A stretch of DNA of 50,472 nucleotides from Candidatus Woesearchaeota archaeon B3_Woes (GCA_005222965.1 NJBG01000001.1:499061-549532), one strand, 5' to 3'; positions 16,581-27,268 are shown, counted from the stretch's first letter. The notes: generated from the letters alone by a model not told the origin. Numbers and translations are program-made.

Positions 16581-17507
16581 CTATTTAATATTAATTATTT
16601 TTATCTGTTTTTCTATTGAATTTGAATAAACATAATCCAGCTCAATATTTAAGTTTGTTGTATATGCAGAATCTGTTGCTGGTTTACTAAACTTACAAAA
16701 CATATATCCATTACCATTTGTTAATCTTATTGGATCAGAAGCAGTACCTTTTGGGCTGCACTCTGGGCTTGCATCATGAGGTAATTTTACTTTTGCAGTT
16801 ACTTTATCTAATTCACCAATTTCAACATCAAATGGGCAGTCATTATACGCTCTTGGCAGCATTACACTACCTCCCCCATTATTAGAAACATAAATTCTAA
16901 AATATATTTGATCAGAACCAACCTCTTCTTCAACATTTGTAACTGAAATAGGGGCACCTTGTCCCCCGCCTATTTGCACATTGTTAACATTACAAACCTT
17001 TCTTTCTTCAACTAAAGCATGCGGATCAGGGTCAATACAAACAACAGGATCAGCCACTGTTGTATATTTATAACACGAATGAACTATTATTCTTGGTTCA
17101 TAATAATCAGCATCAAAAGGAACATGGACGCCATTTCTATCTCTATAACTCATAACAGCATAACCGCCTTCAATATTATACTGGCTTCTCCCCTCTAAAT
17201 TGGTAGGGATTCGGTTTCCTCCTTCCCATGTACCAGTTATAGAAGAAGGATCAAAACCACTTATCTCTAATTTTCCCTGAAATGTTTTATCCTGTGGAAA
17301 AGCCCCTCTATTCCAGACTTCAACACTTATATCTAAATTATCTCCTTCATAAATCCTATAAGGTGGCGCATTGTTTATAAAATTCATCTCCAAACCCCTA
17401 GATCCTTTATGATAATCATCTTCAACCATCTGTTCGCTAGGACCTCTGCCACATCCAACTAAAACTAATAAAAGAATAATCAATACAGATAAAACAATTT
17501 TCTTCAT
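16581..17507 (-). CDS. Surface lipoprotein, paralogue 2 of 3
   Basis: The signal sequence MKKIVLSVLIILLLVLVGC has a lipobox; I chose this ATG because GAGG lies 8 bases upstream and the signal then starts normally. The mature domain follows the locus pattern: GLEMNFINNAPPYRIYEGDNLDISVEVWNRGAF, SCYKYTT...VVCIDPD...KVCNV, GGGQGAPISVTNVEEEVG, later cysteines at NDC, PEC and FCKF, and IELDYVYSNSIEKQIKI at the end. It is anchored to the outer face of the membrane. It is closer to paralogue 3 than to paralogue 1 in the GQG-P-V segment. Role unknown; it probably partners with the 7-TM protein encoded upstream. Confidence 0.78.
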   Translation of the reverse strand: MKKIVLSVLIILLLVLVGCGRGPSEQMVEDDYHKGSRGLEMNFINNAPPYRIYEGDNLDISVEVWNRGAFPQDKTFQGKLEISGFDPSSITGTWEGGNRIPTNLEGRSQYNIEGGYAVMSYRDRNGVHVPFDADYYEPRIIVHSCYKYTTVADPVVCIDPDPHALVEERKVCNVNNVQIGGGQGAPISVTNVEEEVGSDQIYFRIYVSNNGGGSVMLPRAYNDCPFDVEIGELDKVTAKVKLPHDASPECSPKGTASDPIRLTNGNGYMFCKFSKPATDSAYTTNLNIELDYVYSNSIEKQIKIINIK

Positions 17508-17581
17508 TACACTTGCCTCTTTTATCACTTGATAATTAAAATAATTAATATTGCCTTATATAAAGTTTTCTAAAAATAATT

Positions 17582-18493
17582 TTATATTATTTTCCTTATC
17601 TCCACCCTTTTAGATATTGTATCAGTATAACCATAATCTAAATTAACAGTTAATATAGTAGAATAAGATGGAACATCTTTACTAATCCCTTCTTCTAAAA
17701 CGCATCTCACCACCTTTTCGCGCTCTTGTAATTTTATAGGAGAAGGCCTGCAAACCAAAGGCGTTTCAGACAAAAAAGCCTCAACTTCAATATAATTTAA
17801 GTCTTCAGGATTAATTTGTTCATCAGAACAGATTTTTTTAATACTATTTGGATTAGTCACTTCTCCCTGCCCTTTATTTTCTATATATATAACAAACATT
17901 GGTTTTATAATCCCATCATCTTCCATCATGTTTGGTTCTATTCTTACTATTGGAACATAAGATCCTTGTCCAGAACCAAAAACCATATCTTGTGCACTAC
18001 AGGCCTTTTTAGCTTTTTTAAGATTGTAAAAATCAGTATCTACACAAACAGTTTTACTAAAAAAAGTTTTATATCTATAACAAGATGTAGCAATAATATT
18101 AGAAGTAATTGTTTCTGTTTCTTTTCCAAGTTCTTTTGCTTTTACAAAAAAACTCACAATCTCCATATCCCCTTTAGGGTTACCAAGTGATTTGCCTTTT
18201 AATTTTAAATTTTTAATAATATCTCCTTTTTCTAATTCCATATTGTCTTCTTCTAAATTCAAAAGCAAATATCCCTCTATTATATCAAATGCGCCTTTAT
18301 TGCTTAATTCAATCCCAACAGGAAAAATATCATTTTCATAAACTTTTACAGGAGGCATATTTTGTCCAAAATTCGCCACTAAACCAATATTACCTTTATA
18401 CAAATCTTCATTAGTTATAGTTGCAGAAGGGCCTTCACTCTGACTACATCCAACAACAAACAATAAAACCATTATTAATAAAATCTTTTTCAT
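17582..18493 (-). CDS. Surface lipoprotein, paralogue 3 of 3
   Basis: I took the ATG at 18493, which overlaps the TGA of the upstream 7-TM gene (ATGA) and gives a clean lipoprotein signal, MKKILLIMVLLFVVGC. The mature chain repeats the module: GLVANFGQNMPPVKVYENDIFPVGIELSNKGAF, SCYRYKT...TVCVDTD...KACSA, GSGQGSYVPIVRIEPNMME, cysteines at KIC, LVC and VRC, and VNLDYGYTDTISKRVEI. The translational coupling to the 7-TM gene argues that these products act in the same complex on the cell surface. No enzymatic motif is visible. Confidence 0.78.
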   Translation of the reverse strand: MKKILLIMVLLFVVGCSQSEGPSATITNEDLYKGNIGLVANFGQNMPPVKVYENDIFPVGIELSNKGAFDIIEGYLLLNLEEDNMELEKGDIIKNLKLKGKSLGNPKGDMEIVSFFVKAKELGKETETITSNIIATSCYRYKTFFSKTVCVDTDFYNLKKAKKACSAQDMVFGSGQGSYVPIVRIEPNMMEDDGIIKPMFVIYIENKGQGEVTNPNSIKKICSDEQINPEDLNYIEVEAFLSETPLVCRPSPIKLQEREKVVRCVLEEGISKDVPSYSTILTVNLDYGYTDTISKRVEIRKII

Positions 18494-20781
18494 GTTATAT
18501 CTCCCCACTCTCCTGGTTTACACAACGCTAAAGGATAATATAGATTTTCATCTTCATTGGCATCTGTAGTACATGTCCATTTTTTTTCGAAACAAAAAAT
18601 CCCATCATGTTGACTAGGGTTACACGCTAATTTACATTCTGTTGTCCAGTCTTCATTTCCCCCGCATCCTTCTACTGCAAACAAATCCTCTTGGACATCT
18701 TCTATTTCACCACCATCAACATCTACAGGAGGAGTTGTTGCGACATCCACCTCTCCTCCTTCAATTCCACCACAAGTCATATCTTTATAGATGTGCTGGC
18801 CTTTTAATATTTCGCATCCATCAGGACACAAACACCCATCATCATCAATACATACCCTAGTACATTCTCTTTCAGCGAAAACAGTTCTAACCCCATCTCC
18901 ACCTTTAACTTGTATACCAATTTCTTCATGAATATTATAATCATATTTTGCTACAACTTTTAAATATTTGGTAACTAATGGAACCTCTCCTAACAAATCA
19001 CTCTGATCTTGTACATATAATCTACACAAAATTGTTTCATAATTTTCAATCTCTCTTATTTCAATAGCATCTGATTCTATTTTAAACACATTATGTATCT
19101 TATCATCACATCCTTTTTCTTCCTCACCTATTTCTGAACAAGAAGAACTATCAAATATATAATTTCTTTTTCCTCTACAAGAATAAACTCCTTCTGCATT
19201 TTTTTCTAATTCCATTTCGTTTGGTGTAACTATGTAAAAATCTGTAACTTTTTGTATTTCTCCATCCCACCAATTTGTCAAAGTAGTACCTAATCTAAAA
19301 TCTTTATCAGCACTTAAAGGCGGCTTCCCTACATCTAAACCAATCATTATTGGGCCGTTTGTATATACAGCACGAGGATCTCTATCCACAATCCCATAAT
19401 TTTCTAGAGGATCTATTCCTTCTCTCATTAAGGCCCTTCTTCGTTCTGGATCCATAAAATAAGTCTTAATATAAGCCATCGTTAAAAAATTAAATTTAGC
19501 ATTCATACTAATCTCATGATAACCTTCTATTAATAACCCTGGCTCAAAACTACATTCAATACCTTCTTCTTCAAAACTTTCAACATCAAAAACTTCTTTA
19601 GGATATATCTCCACACCTTCAATCACTTCTCCATCTACAGTACATCCTATCTCCACCTCAATCGGCTCATCAAGAGTTTTAGCAACTAATGTGGCCCATA
19701 TATTTACTGGTTGATCTTCATAAAATTCTGTATCTGCTCCCTGAAGGTCTTCAATATAAACACCAAGCCTTTCTCTGGCTTTTCTATCGATATCTCCTGT
19801 ATAATATTCCCCCAAAGTAGCATTAGCTTGTCCCTCAGCAAAAGAAGTTACAGATGAGGTTACAGACTCTTTTAGATTTTCCCAAGCTTCCGTTACAACT
19901 TTTAGTGCTGATGTTTTATCTTCTCCAGTAATTGTGTCCATCTTAACACCACTAATTTCAGCACCACCCAAGGTAAAGTAAGACAAAACATAAAACATAA
20001 TAACTACAAACCACAAAAAAGATTTCCAACCAGAGTCTCTAGCAAAAAGAAGAGCCACTAAAAACCAAACAGGAACAAGCAATTTAATAGAACTAATAAA
20101 AGGAATATTAGAAAACCAGATTTCTAATGCTGAGAAAAGAAAAAAATCACAAAAAAGAAAGAAAACAAACAAATAATTTACATGCACCCGATCTTCTATA
20201 GAATAATAAAGAACCCATATTAAGACACAAACCCCAAACACAAGATGCAAAACAGCACCTATATTAAACTCCCTATTCATAGCTAAAATCAACCACATGC
20301 CCTCTACAAGAACAAAAAAAGAAAACGCTTCTCGTATATTCCTCTTTTTTAAAAGTATATAACCCAAAATAATTCCTATCACAAAAATATTAGTAAAAAA
20401 TCCAACATAAGGGGCAAAACCCTCTCTTGAAAAATAGAAAGTGTTTACAAAACTACTATACTCAAAACCCTTGAACCCCGTCACAAAAATATCAATAAAA
20501 TACAATGCAACAGCCGCAATCACCCACCAAAAACTTCCACCCTGCCTTCTATTAGAAAAAGAATCATAAAAATTTGTGCCTCTTGATGCTTTTGAGGAGG
20601 GGTTTTCTTTTTCAGCTTTCTTCCTTTCTTCCGCTTCTTTCTTTGCTTGTGCTCTAGCGTTCTTTCTTCCTTTCTTTGAAGCTTCTAATCTTGCTTTTTG
20701 TTCAGCAAGTACAGCTGGATCAACAGGTTCTGGTTCTTCTGCCTTGTTTTTTTTGAAGAATGTAGGTAGCTTAAATTTCAT
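18490..20781 (-). CDS. Seven-TM membrane protein with large outer module and Cys-rich tail
   Basis: The 763-residue protein has a charged Ala/Lys/Glu-rich cytoplasmic N-terminus (about 10-70), then seven hydrophobic helices (about 84-101, 124-144, 152-168, 174-193, 200-219, 231-247, 254-272). The rest (280-763) would lie outside. Residues about 475-628 match the lipoprotein module: GLDVGKPPLSADKDFRLGTTLTNW at its start and YLKVVAKYDYNIHEEIGIQV at its end. An earlier beta region (345-435) may be another copy. Residues 640-755 hold about 14 cysteines in knottin-like spacing (CTRVCIDDDGCLCPDGC and others). No known family is recognised. It probably forms the hub of a surface complex with the three lipoproteins. 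Confidence 0.72.
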   Translation of the reverse strand: MKFKLPTFFKKNKAEEPEPVDPAVLAEQKARLEASKKGRKNARAQAKKEAEERKKAEKENPSSKASRGTNFYDSFSNRRQGGSFWWVIAAVALYFIDIFVTGFKGFEYSSFVNTFYFSREGFAPYVGFFTNIFVIGIILGYILLKKRNIREAFSFFVLVEGMWLILAMNREFNIGAVLHLVFGVCVLIWVLYYSIEDRVHVNYLFVFFLFCDFFLFSALEIWFSNIPFISSIKLLVPVWFLVALLFARDSGWKSFLWFVVIMFYVLSYFTLGGAEISGVKMDTITGEDKTSALKVVTEAWENLKESVTSSVTSFAEGQANATLGEYYTGDIDRKARERLGVYIEDLQGADTEFYEDQPVNIWATLVAKTLDEPIEVEIGCTVDGEVIEGVEIYPKEVFDVESFEEEGIECSFEPGLLIEGYHEISMNAKFNFLTMAYIKTYFMDPERRRALMREGIDPLENYGIVDRDPRAVYTNGPIMIGLDVGKPPLSADKDFRLGTTLTNWWDGEIQKVTDFYIVTPNEMELEKNAEGVYSCRGKRNYIFDSSSCSEIGEEEKGCDDKIHNVFKIESDAIEIREIENYETILCRLYVQDQSDLLGEVPLVTKYLKVVAKYDYNIHEEIGIQVKGGDGVRTVFAERECTRVCIDDDGCLCPDGCEILKGQHIYKDMTCGGIEGGEVDVATTPPVDVDGGEIEDVQEDLFAVEGCGGNEDWTTECKLACNPSQHDGIFCFEKKWTCTTDANEDENLYYPLALCKPGEWGDIT

Positions 20782-20807
20782 CCTAACCTCGTAAAGAAAT
20801 AAAAAAA

Positions 20808-22010
20808 TTAATCTTCATCATCATCCTTTTCAATCAATTCAATTTGTATACTAACAATATCAACTGTAGTCTTTGGTATTAATTTAACATAATTCCTACC
20901 TTCCTCAACCCAACTATTAATTTGTTTTTCATAAAAAGGCTCTTCTTGATCAACTCTTCTCATATGACCATTTACATTTATATCAAGCTCTTTGTTTTCA
21001 TCATCATCAACAAATTCTAAAGTTAAATTTGCATCAGATACCCCTCCCATGATGTTCTCCATTTGTTCTTCACTTATCTCAAACCAATATAAAGGAGAAC
21101 TTAGTTCTTCTAATTCTAAATCAATTTCTATAAGATCAATCAGATAACTACCCTCATTAGTCATAAAGATTACATTATTTATTCCAGCATCTAAAGCTCC
21201 AACAGGAACTTCATATCTGTTTAGCATCCCGCAATCAGGAACACCAGAAAATACATTTATATTGTTAACCATAACATCTAATGTTCCAACTTCATTTTGT
21301 TTACAATCTGGATGGAATTTTAAAGTTGCTTTTTCTAAATTATTATATTTCCATGGTTCTAATGTGAATATATTCTTTGTTTTTTGTCTGCTAATGTCTG
21401 TTACATCCCCTATAATCTTCACACCCTCAAAATTATATTCATTTGTACTCCAAAAAGCAAGACCTACTCCAGAAACACTAAACTTTAAAGTATTGCCCTC
21501 ATCATTAAAATATTGTTTTCTTAACTTAATAGGTTCAACATTTTGGGTTGTAATTAAACTTTCATAAATATTGTTTCCATTAAGGTCTACTGACAAAACA
21601 CCAGAATGTTTTCTAACAGAAAAACTTAGAATTATATTATCGCTATTATCTAAATTATCTATAAAAAAACTCTTTTCAACAATTTTTTCATCAAACCAGC
21701 CCTTCCTAATAGAAAAGTCATTAAACACTTCAAGCTCTTTAGCATTAGTGGTTTTGTAAAGCTTAAACGATGGAATATCAATCTCAAATTCGTCACCCTT
21801 TAGATAATCCAATCTTCCAGGCTCTTCATCCAATAAAACACTTACTTCCTCATCCTCACTATCTACATTCCCATTATTATCTCCTTCCTCACCCAATAAA
21901 TCTGCCCTTTCAGCAGGCTCTAAAAATAGAATATAAAGAATAATCAAACCAGCAATTATAGCAACTAATCCTGCAGCTCCTCCACCACTTTGCCCTCTTT
22001 TTTTAACCAT
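20808..22010 (-). CDS. Bitopic surface protein with acidic stalk and beta-rich domain
   Basis: I chose the ATG at 22010 with AGGTG six bases upstream, over an in-frame GTG at 22019. The 400-residue product begins with a basic segment (MVKKRGQSGG), one membrane helix (about 12-31, ending LYILFLEP) and an acidic stalk (EGDNNGNVDSEDEEVSVLLDEE). The outer part is beta-rich with jelly-roll-like repeats such as ITTQNVEPIKLRKQYF, LKFSVSGVGLAFW and INNVIFMTNEGSYLIDLIEIDLEL. It resembles carbohydrate-binding beta-sandwiches, but no family is certain. It is the first gene of the surface operon, 26 bp before the 7-TM gene. Confidence 0.65.
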   Translation of the reverse strand: MVKKRGQSGGGAAGLVAIIAGLIILYILFLEPAERADLLGEEGDNNGNVDSEDEEVSVLLDEEPGRLDYLKGDEFEIDIPSFKLYKTTNAKELEVFNDFSIRKGWFDEKIVEKSFFIDNLDNSDNIILSFSVRKHSGVLSVDLNGNNIYESLITTQNVEPIKLRKQYFNDEGNTLKFSVSGVGLAFWSTNEYNFEGVKIIGDVTDISRQKTKNIFTLEPWKYNNLEKATLKFHPDCKQNEVGTLDVMVNNINVFSGVPDCGMLNRYEVPVGALDAGINNVIFMTNEGSYLIDLIEIDLELEELSSPLYWFEISEEQMENIMGGVSDANLTLEFVDDDENKELDINVNGHMRRVDQEEPFYEKQINSWVEEGRNYVKLIPKTTVDIVSIQIELIEKDDDED

Positions 22011-22041
22011 AAACGTCACCTACTCTCAAATAATAAATAAC

Positions 22042-22053
22042 TTTATATATAAA
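22042..22053. promoter_or_regulatory. Shared divergent TATA element for pelA and the surface operon
   Basis: TTTATATATAAA is a perfect palindrome and can work in both directions. On the plus strand TTTATATA is centred 26.5 nt before the Pelota ATG, giving a leaderless mRNA. On the minus strand a start near 22021 would give a leader of about 11 nt containing AGGTG before the bitopic protein start. Confidence 0.6.
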
Positions 22054-22071
22054 TCTTTTTATTTTAACAAT

Positions 22072-23127
22072 ATGAAAATAATTAACCAAAATCTCAAAAA
22101 AGGAGAAATAAAATTAAAAATAGAAAATCTAGATGATATATGGTATCTAAGCCATATAATAGATAAAAATGATATTATTAAAGGAAAAACCACAAGAAAA
22201 GTAAAGATAGGAGAACAGGAACAAAGAAATCAAAAAATAGTAAAAAAACAAGTTTTCATAAAACTTCAAACAGAAAAAACAGAATTTACAAACAATTCCT
22301 TAAGAGTTTCTGGAAAAATCATTGAAGCGCCAGAAGACATCCCCTTAGCATCATACCACACATTTAATCTAGAAGAAAACACAACCATAAACATAATAAA
22401 AGAAAAATGGTTAAAATTTCAGCTTGATAAATTAAAAGAAGCATCTCAAGAAACAAAATCAAAAATACTTATTGTAGTTTTAGATAGGGAAGAATCAATA
22501 TTTGCATTAATGAAAAAAAGTGGATATAAATTATTAACAAAGATTAAAGGAAACGTAACCAAAAAAGCAGCCGAAGAAAAAATAAAATCAAATTTTTATT
22601 CTGAAATAATCAATAAAGTTAAAGAATATGACAAAAGATACAATTTTAGCAAAATAATAATAGCTTCTCCAATTTTCTGGAAAGAAGAATTAATGAAAGA
22701 ATTAAAAGATAAAGATTTAAAACAAAAAATAATCCAAGCAACATGTTCTTCTGCAAATGTAGACGGAATTACAGAAGTTCTAAAAAGACCAGAAACCCAG
22801 GAAGCACTAAAACAAGATAGAATAACAAAAGAAATAAATCTAGTTGAAGAATTATTAAAAGAAATTTCTAAAAATAATTTAGCAGCATATGGTATAAACC
22901 AAACAGAAAAAGCGATCGAAGCAGGAGCAGTAAAAACATTAATTCTAACAGACTCTTTTATTCAAAAACAAAGAGAAAAAGAAAATTATGAAAAGATAGA
23001 TTTAATGTTAAAAAACACAGAAGAAATAAAAGGCTCAGTCAATATAATTTCTGCAGAACATGAAGGAGGAAAAAAATTAAACGGCTTAGGCGGAATTGGC
23101 GCACTACTAAGATACAAATTAATATAA
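22072..23127 (+). CDS. pelA: Pelota (Dom34) ribosome rescue factor
   Basis: Archaeal Pelota binds the empty A site of stalled ribosomes and splits them together with aEF1A/ABCE1 for no-go and non-stop mRNA decay. The 351 residues show the N-terminal Sm-like domain (1-125, with EDLDDIWYLSHIID-like start KIENLDDIWYL and GKIIEAPEDIPLASYHTF). The central domain has ILIVVLDREESIFALMKKSGY and FSKIIIASPIFWKEEL. The C-terminal eRF1-like domain has YGINQTEKAIEAGAVKTLILTDSF. The catalytic GGQ of eRF1 is absent, as expected. Predicted leaderless from a TATA palindrome shared with the divergent surface operon. Confidence 0.95.
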   Translation: MKIINQNLKKGEIKLKIENLDDIWYLSHIIDKNDIIKGKTTRKVKIGEQEQRNQKIVKKQVFIKLQTEKTEFTNNSLRVSGKIIEAPEDIPLASYHTFNLEENTTINIIKEKWLKFQLDKLKEASQETKSKILIVVLDREESIFALMKKSGYKLLTKIKGNVTKKAAEEKIKSNFYSEIINKVKEYDKRYNFSKIIIASPIFWKEELMKELKDKDLKQKIIQATCSSANVDGITEVLKRPETQEALKQDRITKEINLVEELLKEISKNNLAAYGINQTEKAIEAGAVKTLILTDSFIQKQREKENYEKIDLMLKNTEEIKGSVNIISAEHEGGKKLNGLGGIGALLRYKLI

Positions 23128-23160
23128 TCTTTTCAAATTACTTTAATTCTAAACAAAACT

Positions 23161-23237
23161 TTTATATATTAAACCAAATGTTCCATCCACATAACTTAAA
23201 AAATAAAATTATTATTAAAATTTAAAGGGGAGATAAA
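23161..23237 (+). promoter_or_regulatory. Promoter and leader of hppA
   Basis: TTTATATA at 23161-23168 predicts transcription from about 23191 and a 47-nt AT-rich leader that ends in a strong GGGGAG Shine-Dalgarno-like site before the ATG. This differs from the leaderless neighbours and suggests high or regulated translation. Confidence 0.55.
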
Positions 23238-25244
23238 ATGGACACAACACTAATAACTGTAATCATAATTTCTATTTTGGCATTGGTTTTTGCCTTGGTA
23301 AAATATATATCAATATCTCGGAAAGATCAAGGAGACGAAAAAACAAAAGAAATCGCAAAACTTATTCATGACGGCGCAATGGCTTTTTTAAAAAAAGAAT
23401 ACAAACTTCTTTCTATATTTATAATGGTTTTTGGAGTTATTCTCTATTTTATTGATACAACTCCTGTCAACTTCCAAGGAGAAATGACAGTATGCTTCTT
23501 AATTGGTGCATTGTTTTCTGCAGCAGCAGGAAACATTGGTATGAGGATAGCAACAAAAGCGAATGTAAGAACTGCAATCGCTTCAAAAAAATCACTTAAC
23601 GACGGATTAAATATAGCTTTTTCATCTGGAACAGTTATGGGTATGAGTGTTGTAGGATTAGGTCTTCTAGGAGTAACAGGATTATATATGTGGCTTGGAA
23701 ACCCAAACATAATATTTAGTTTTGGTTTTGGAGCATCTTCAATAGCCCTTTTTGCTAGAGTTGGTGGGGGAATTTACACAAAAGCAGCAGATGTTGGAGC
23801 AGATCTTGTTGGAAAAGTTGAAAAAAACATTCCAGAAGATGACCCAAGAAATCCAGCAACAATTGCTGATAATGTAGGGGATAATGTAGGAGATGTAGCT
23901 GGAATGGGTGCAGATCTTTTTGAAAGTTATGTTGACTCGATTATTGCAGCAATGGTTCTTGGTATTCTTATCACATCATCAATAAAAAACGCAGTTATAC
24001 TCCCTCTTGTATTAGCAGGAGTAGGAATAATTTGTTCATTAATTGGGGTTTCATTTGTAAAAACCAAGAGAAAAAGCGGTGCAGCATCAGCTTTAAACAA
24101 AGGAATATTTGGTGCAGCAGGACTTATGGCCATATTATCTCCTTTGATTATATTAAAAATGACAGGAAGTCTTAACTTTTATCTAGCAACAATATCTGGC
24201 TTAGGCGCAGGTATTGCAATAGGCCTTTCAACAGAATACTATACATCTAATGAAAGAAAACCAGCAAAAACAATTGCAAACGCATCAAAAACAGGACCAG
24301 CAACAAATATAATAACTGGAATTTCTACAGGTATGATATCAACAATAATACCTGTTTTAGCAGTTTGTGTTGCAATGGGCCTTGCATTTTATTTTGGGAT
24401 GGGAGTAACAAATTCAGCAATAGGAGGAATGTATGGTATTGCAATAGCAGCAGTAGGGATGCTTTCTACACTTGGAATAACTTTAGCAACAGATAGTTAT
24501 GGCCCTGTTGCAGATAATGCAGCAGGAATTGCAGAAATGGCAGGACTAGGAAAAGATGTAAGAAAAAGAACAGAAAGCCTAGACGCAGTAGGAAACACAA
24601 CAGCAGCAATTGGAAAAGGATTTGCAATAGGATCAGCAGCTTTAACAGCATTAGCTTTATTTGTTACGTTTTCACAAGTTACAGGAATGGAAGTAATAAA
24701 TTTAATGAACCATAAAGTTGTTATTGGATTATTTATTGGAGGATTACTTCCTTTTGTGTTTTCAGCACTTACTATGAATGCTGTTGGAAAAGCAGCAGAA
24801 GACATGGTTATTGAAGTAAGAAGACAGTTTAAAACAATAAAAGGACTTATGCAAGGAAAAGCAAAACCAAACTACAAAAAGTGCATAGACATATCAACAG
24901 ACGCAGCATTAAAACAAATGATGCTACCTAGTCTAATAGCTATAATAACTCCAATTTTAATAGGGTTATGGAGTCCTGAAGCTGTTGGTGGTCTTATTGC
25001 AGGGACTCTTGTTACTGGATTCCTTTTAGCAGTTTTCATGGCAAATGCAGGTGGAGCATGGGACAATGCTAAGAAATATGTAGAAGAAGGAAATTTGGGT
25101 GGGAAAGGATCTGAAGTTCACAAAGCAGCAGTTGTTGGAGATACTGTGGGAGATCCATTCAAAGACACAAGTGGTCCATCTCTGAATATATTGATAAAAC
25201 TTATATCAATAGTTGCTTTAGTATTCCTTCCTTTATTCTTATAA
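23238..25244 (+). CDS. hppA: Membrane-bound ion-translocating pyrophosphatase (K+-dependent type)
   Basis: The enzyme hydrolyses pyrophosphate and pumps H+ or Na+ outward. It has 668 residues and about 16 membrane helices. All substrate motifs are present: [44 protein letters not shown], and [17 protein letters not shown] near the end. At the potassium signature it reads [11 protein letters not shown] with alanine at 456, where K+-independent enzymes have lysine, so it should need K+. Whether it moves H+ or Na+ was not decided. It is followed after 68 bp by AMP-forming acetyl-CoA synthetase, a pyrophosphate producer. Confidence 0.95.
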   Translation: MDTTLITVIIISILALVFALVKYISISRKDQGDEKTKEIAKLIHDGAMAFLKKEYKLLSIFIMVFGVILYFIDTTPVNFQGEMTVCFLIGALFSAAAGNIGMRIATKANVRTAIASKKSLNDGLNIAFSSGTVMGMSVVGLGLLGVTGLYMWLGNPNIIFSFGFGASSIALFARVGGGIYTKAADVGADLVGKVEKNIPEDDPRNPATIADNVGDNVGDVAGMGADLFESYVDSIIAAMVLGILITSSIKNAVILPLVLAGVGIICSLIGVSFVKTKRKSGAASALNKGIFGAAGLMAILSPLIILKMTGSLNFYLATISGLGAGIAIGLSTEYYTSNERKPAKTIANASKTGPATNIITGISTGMISTIIPVLAVCVAMGLAFYFGMGVTNSAIGGMYGIAIAAVGMLSTLGITLATDSYGPVADNAAGIAEMAGLGKDVRKRTESLDAVGNTTAAIGKGFAIGSAALTALALFVTFSQVTGMEVINLMNHKVVIGLFIGGLLPFVFSALTMNAVGKAAEDMVIEVRRQFKTIKGLMQGKAKPNYKKCIDISTDAALKQMMLPSLIAIITPILIGLWSPEAVGGLIAGTLVTGFLLAVFMANAGGAWDNAKKYVEEGNLGGKGSEVHKAAVVGDTVGDPFKDTSGPSLNILIKLISIVALVFLPLFL

Positions 25245-25312
25245 TTAAAGCAACTTTTATTTTTATATTTTTAAATCGAAACATTTTTATCTATTAAAAA
25301 ATAGAGAAGACT

Positions 25313-27268
25313 ATGCCTAAAAATTCTAATACAAAAAATAAATTTTACCCACCAAAGGAATTTCAAAAAAAAGCCCACATAAATAATCTCAAAGAATATC
25401 AAAAAATCTACAAAGAATCTATTTCTAATCCTGAAAAATTCTGGGCAGAAAAAGCAGAACAATTAGATTGGTTTAAAAAATGGAACATAATATTCAAATA
25501 TACTAAAAAACCATTTATGAAATGGTTTGAGGGTGGAAAACTTAATGTTTCTTATAACTGTCTTGATAGACACCTAACAACCAAAAGAAAAAATAAACCA
25601 GCAATAATTTGGCAAGGCGAGTCAGAAAAAGACAAAAGAATTATCACTTATCAACAACTCCACAAGGAAGTCTGTAAATTTGCTAATGTTCTCAAGAAAA
25701 AAGGAATCAAAAAAGGAGATAGGATAATAATGTATATGCCTATGATTCCAGAACTTGCAATATCTATGTTGGCTTGTACACGTATAGGGGCAATACACAG
25801 CGTTGTGTTTTGTGGTTTTAGTGCATCAGCATTACAAAGCAGAATAAAAGATTGTAAAGCAAAAATGCTAATCACTTCTGACGGAAACATAAGAAAAGGC
25901 AAAGCCCTAAATGTGAAAGAAACAGTTGATGAAGCTCTCAAAGGAATCAAAACAATTAAATCAGTAATAATATGCAAAAGGGCCAAAAACAAAATAAAAA
26001 TTAAAAAAGGAAGAGATTTCTGGTGGCATGATGAAATAAATGCTAAAGATATTTCTAATAAATGTGAACCAAGACCAATGAACGCCGAAGATCCTTTGTT
26101 TATTTTATACACTTCAGGAACAACAGGAAAACCAAAAGGATTAATCCACACAACAGCAGGATATCTATTATACACTTATCAAACATTTAAATGGATTTTT
26201 GATATTAAAGAAAAAGACGTATATTGGTGCACCGCCGACATAGGATGGATAACGGGCCATAGTTATATTGTATATGGGCCATTGGCTAATGGAGCAACAA
26301 CCGTAATGTATGAAGGGGTTATAACTTATCCAGATCCAGGAAGAGCATGGAAAATTGTTGAAAAATTCAAAGTTAATATTTTCTATACAGCACCAACACT
26401 AATCAGATCCTTAACAAGAGAAGGCGACAAATGGCCTAAAAAATATAACCTAAACAGTTTAAGATTATTGGGTTCAGTAGGAGAACCAATAAATCCAGAT
26501 TCCTGGCTTTGGTATTATAATGTTATTGGAAAGAAAAAATGTCCTATTGTAGATACGTGGTGGCAAACAGAAACAGGCGGAATTTTAATATCCCCTTTAC
26601 CAGGATTAAATCCATTAAAACCAGGCTCAGCAACAAAACCATTCCCAGGAATACAAGCAGAAATCTACAAAGAAAATGGAAAAAAAGCAAAACCAAACAA
26701 AAGCGGGTACTTAATTATAAAAAAACCATGGCCAGGTTTAGCAAGAACAATATGGGGGGATTCTAAAAGATATAAAGAAACTTACTTTTCTAAATTTAAA
26801 GAGATATATCTCACAGGAGACGAAGCAAAAAAAGACAAAGAAGGATATTTCTGGATAATGGGTAGGTTAGACGACGTAATAAATGTATCAGGCCATAGAC
26901 TTGGAACAGCAGAAATTGAAAGCGCAATAGTGACTCATAATAAAGTAGCAGAATCAGCAGTTGTTCCTTTTCCTTGCCCAATAAAAGGACAAGGCATCTA
27001 TGCTTTTGTAACTCTAAAAAAAGGAGTTAAAAAAAGCAAAGATCTTAAAAAAGAAATAATACAACAAGTTAGAAAAGAAATAGGACCAATAGCAAAACCA
27101 GACAAAATTCAATTTGCAGACGCCTTACCAAAAACAAGAAGCGGGAAAATAATGAGAAGAATTCTAAAAGCAATTGCAGAAGGAAAGGAAGATGTCGGAA
27201 ACACCACGACTTTAGCAGACCCCTCTGTTGTTGAGATTCTAAAACAAGAGAAACAAAACACCCATTAA
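25313..27268 (+). CDS. acsA: AMP-forming acetyl-CoA synthetase
   Basis: This enzyme joins acetate, CoA and ATP to acetyl-CoA, AMP and pyrophosphate. The 651 residues match full-length Acs, with the adenylation P-loop [10 protein letters not shown], the acetate pocket region [14 protein letters not shown], the A5-like [10 protein letters not shown], and the hinge [20 protein letters not shown]. The catalytic lysine is K612 in TRSGKIMRR, the site that protein acetylation silences in bacteria. The C-terminus, [16 protein letters not shown], is typical of bacterial and archaeal Acs. ADP-forming synthetase is the usual archaeal enzyme, so this may be acquired; inference only. Next to hppA, which would remove its pyrophosphate. 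Confidence 0.96.
   Translation: MPKNSNTKNKFYPPKEFQKKAHINNLKEYQKIYKESISNPEKFWAEKAEQLDWFKKWNIIFKYTKKPFMKWFEGGKLNVSYNCLDRHLTTKRKNKPAIIWQGESEKDKRIITYQQLHKEVCKFANVLKKKGIKKGDRIIMYMPMIPELAISMLACTRIGAIHSVVFCGFSASALQSRIKDCKAKMLITSDGNIRKGKALNVKETVDEALKGIKTIKSVIICKRAKNKIKIKKGRDFWWHDEINAKDISNKCEPRPMNAEDPLFILYTSGTTGKPKGLIHTTAGYLLYTYQTFKWIFDIKEKDVYWCTADIGWITGHSYIVYGPLANGATTVMYEGVITYPDPGRAWKIVEKFKVNIFYTAPTLIRSLTREGDKWPKKYNLNSLRLLGSVGEPINPDSWLWYYNVIGKKKCPIVDTWWQTETGGILISPLPGLNPLKPGSATKPFPGIQAEIYKENGKKAKPNKSGYLIIKKPWPGLARTIWGDSKRYKETYFSKFKEIYLTGDEAKKDKEGYFWIMGRLDDVINVSGHRLGTAEIESAIVTHNKVAESAVVPFPCPIKGQGIYAFVTLKKGVKKSKDLKKEIIQQVRKEIGPIAKPDKIQFADALPKTRSGKIMRRILKAIAEGKEDVGNTTTLADPSVVEILKQEKQNTH

Noticed and set aside
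20576-20794. Plus-strand frame opposite the N-terminus of the 7-TM protein
   Set aside because: Antisense of the Ala/Lys-rich coil; it produces an artificial Ser/Phe/Ala-rich protein.
25651-26175. 174-codon minus-strand frame inside acsA
   Set aside because: Fully contained in the conserved adenylation domain of AcsA, with hydrophobic random composition; a shadow.
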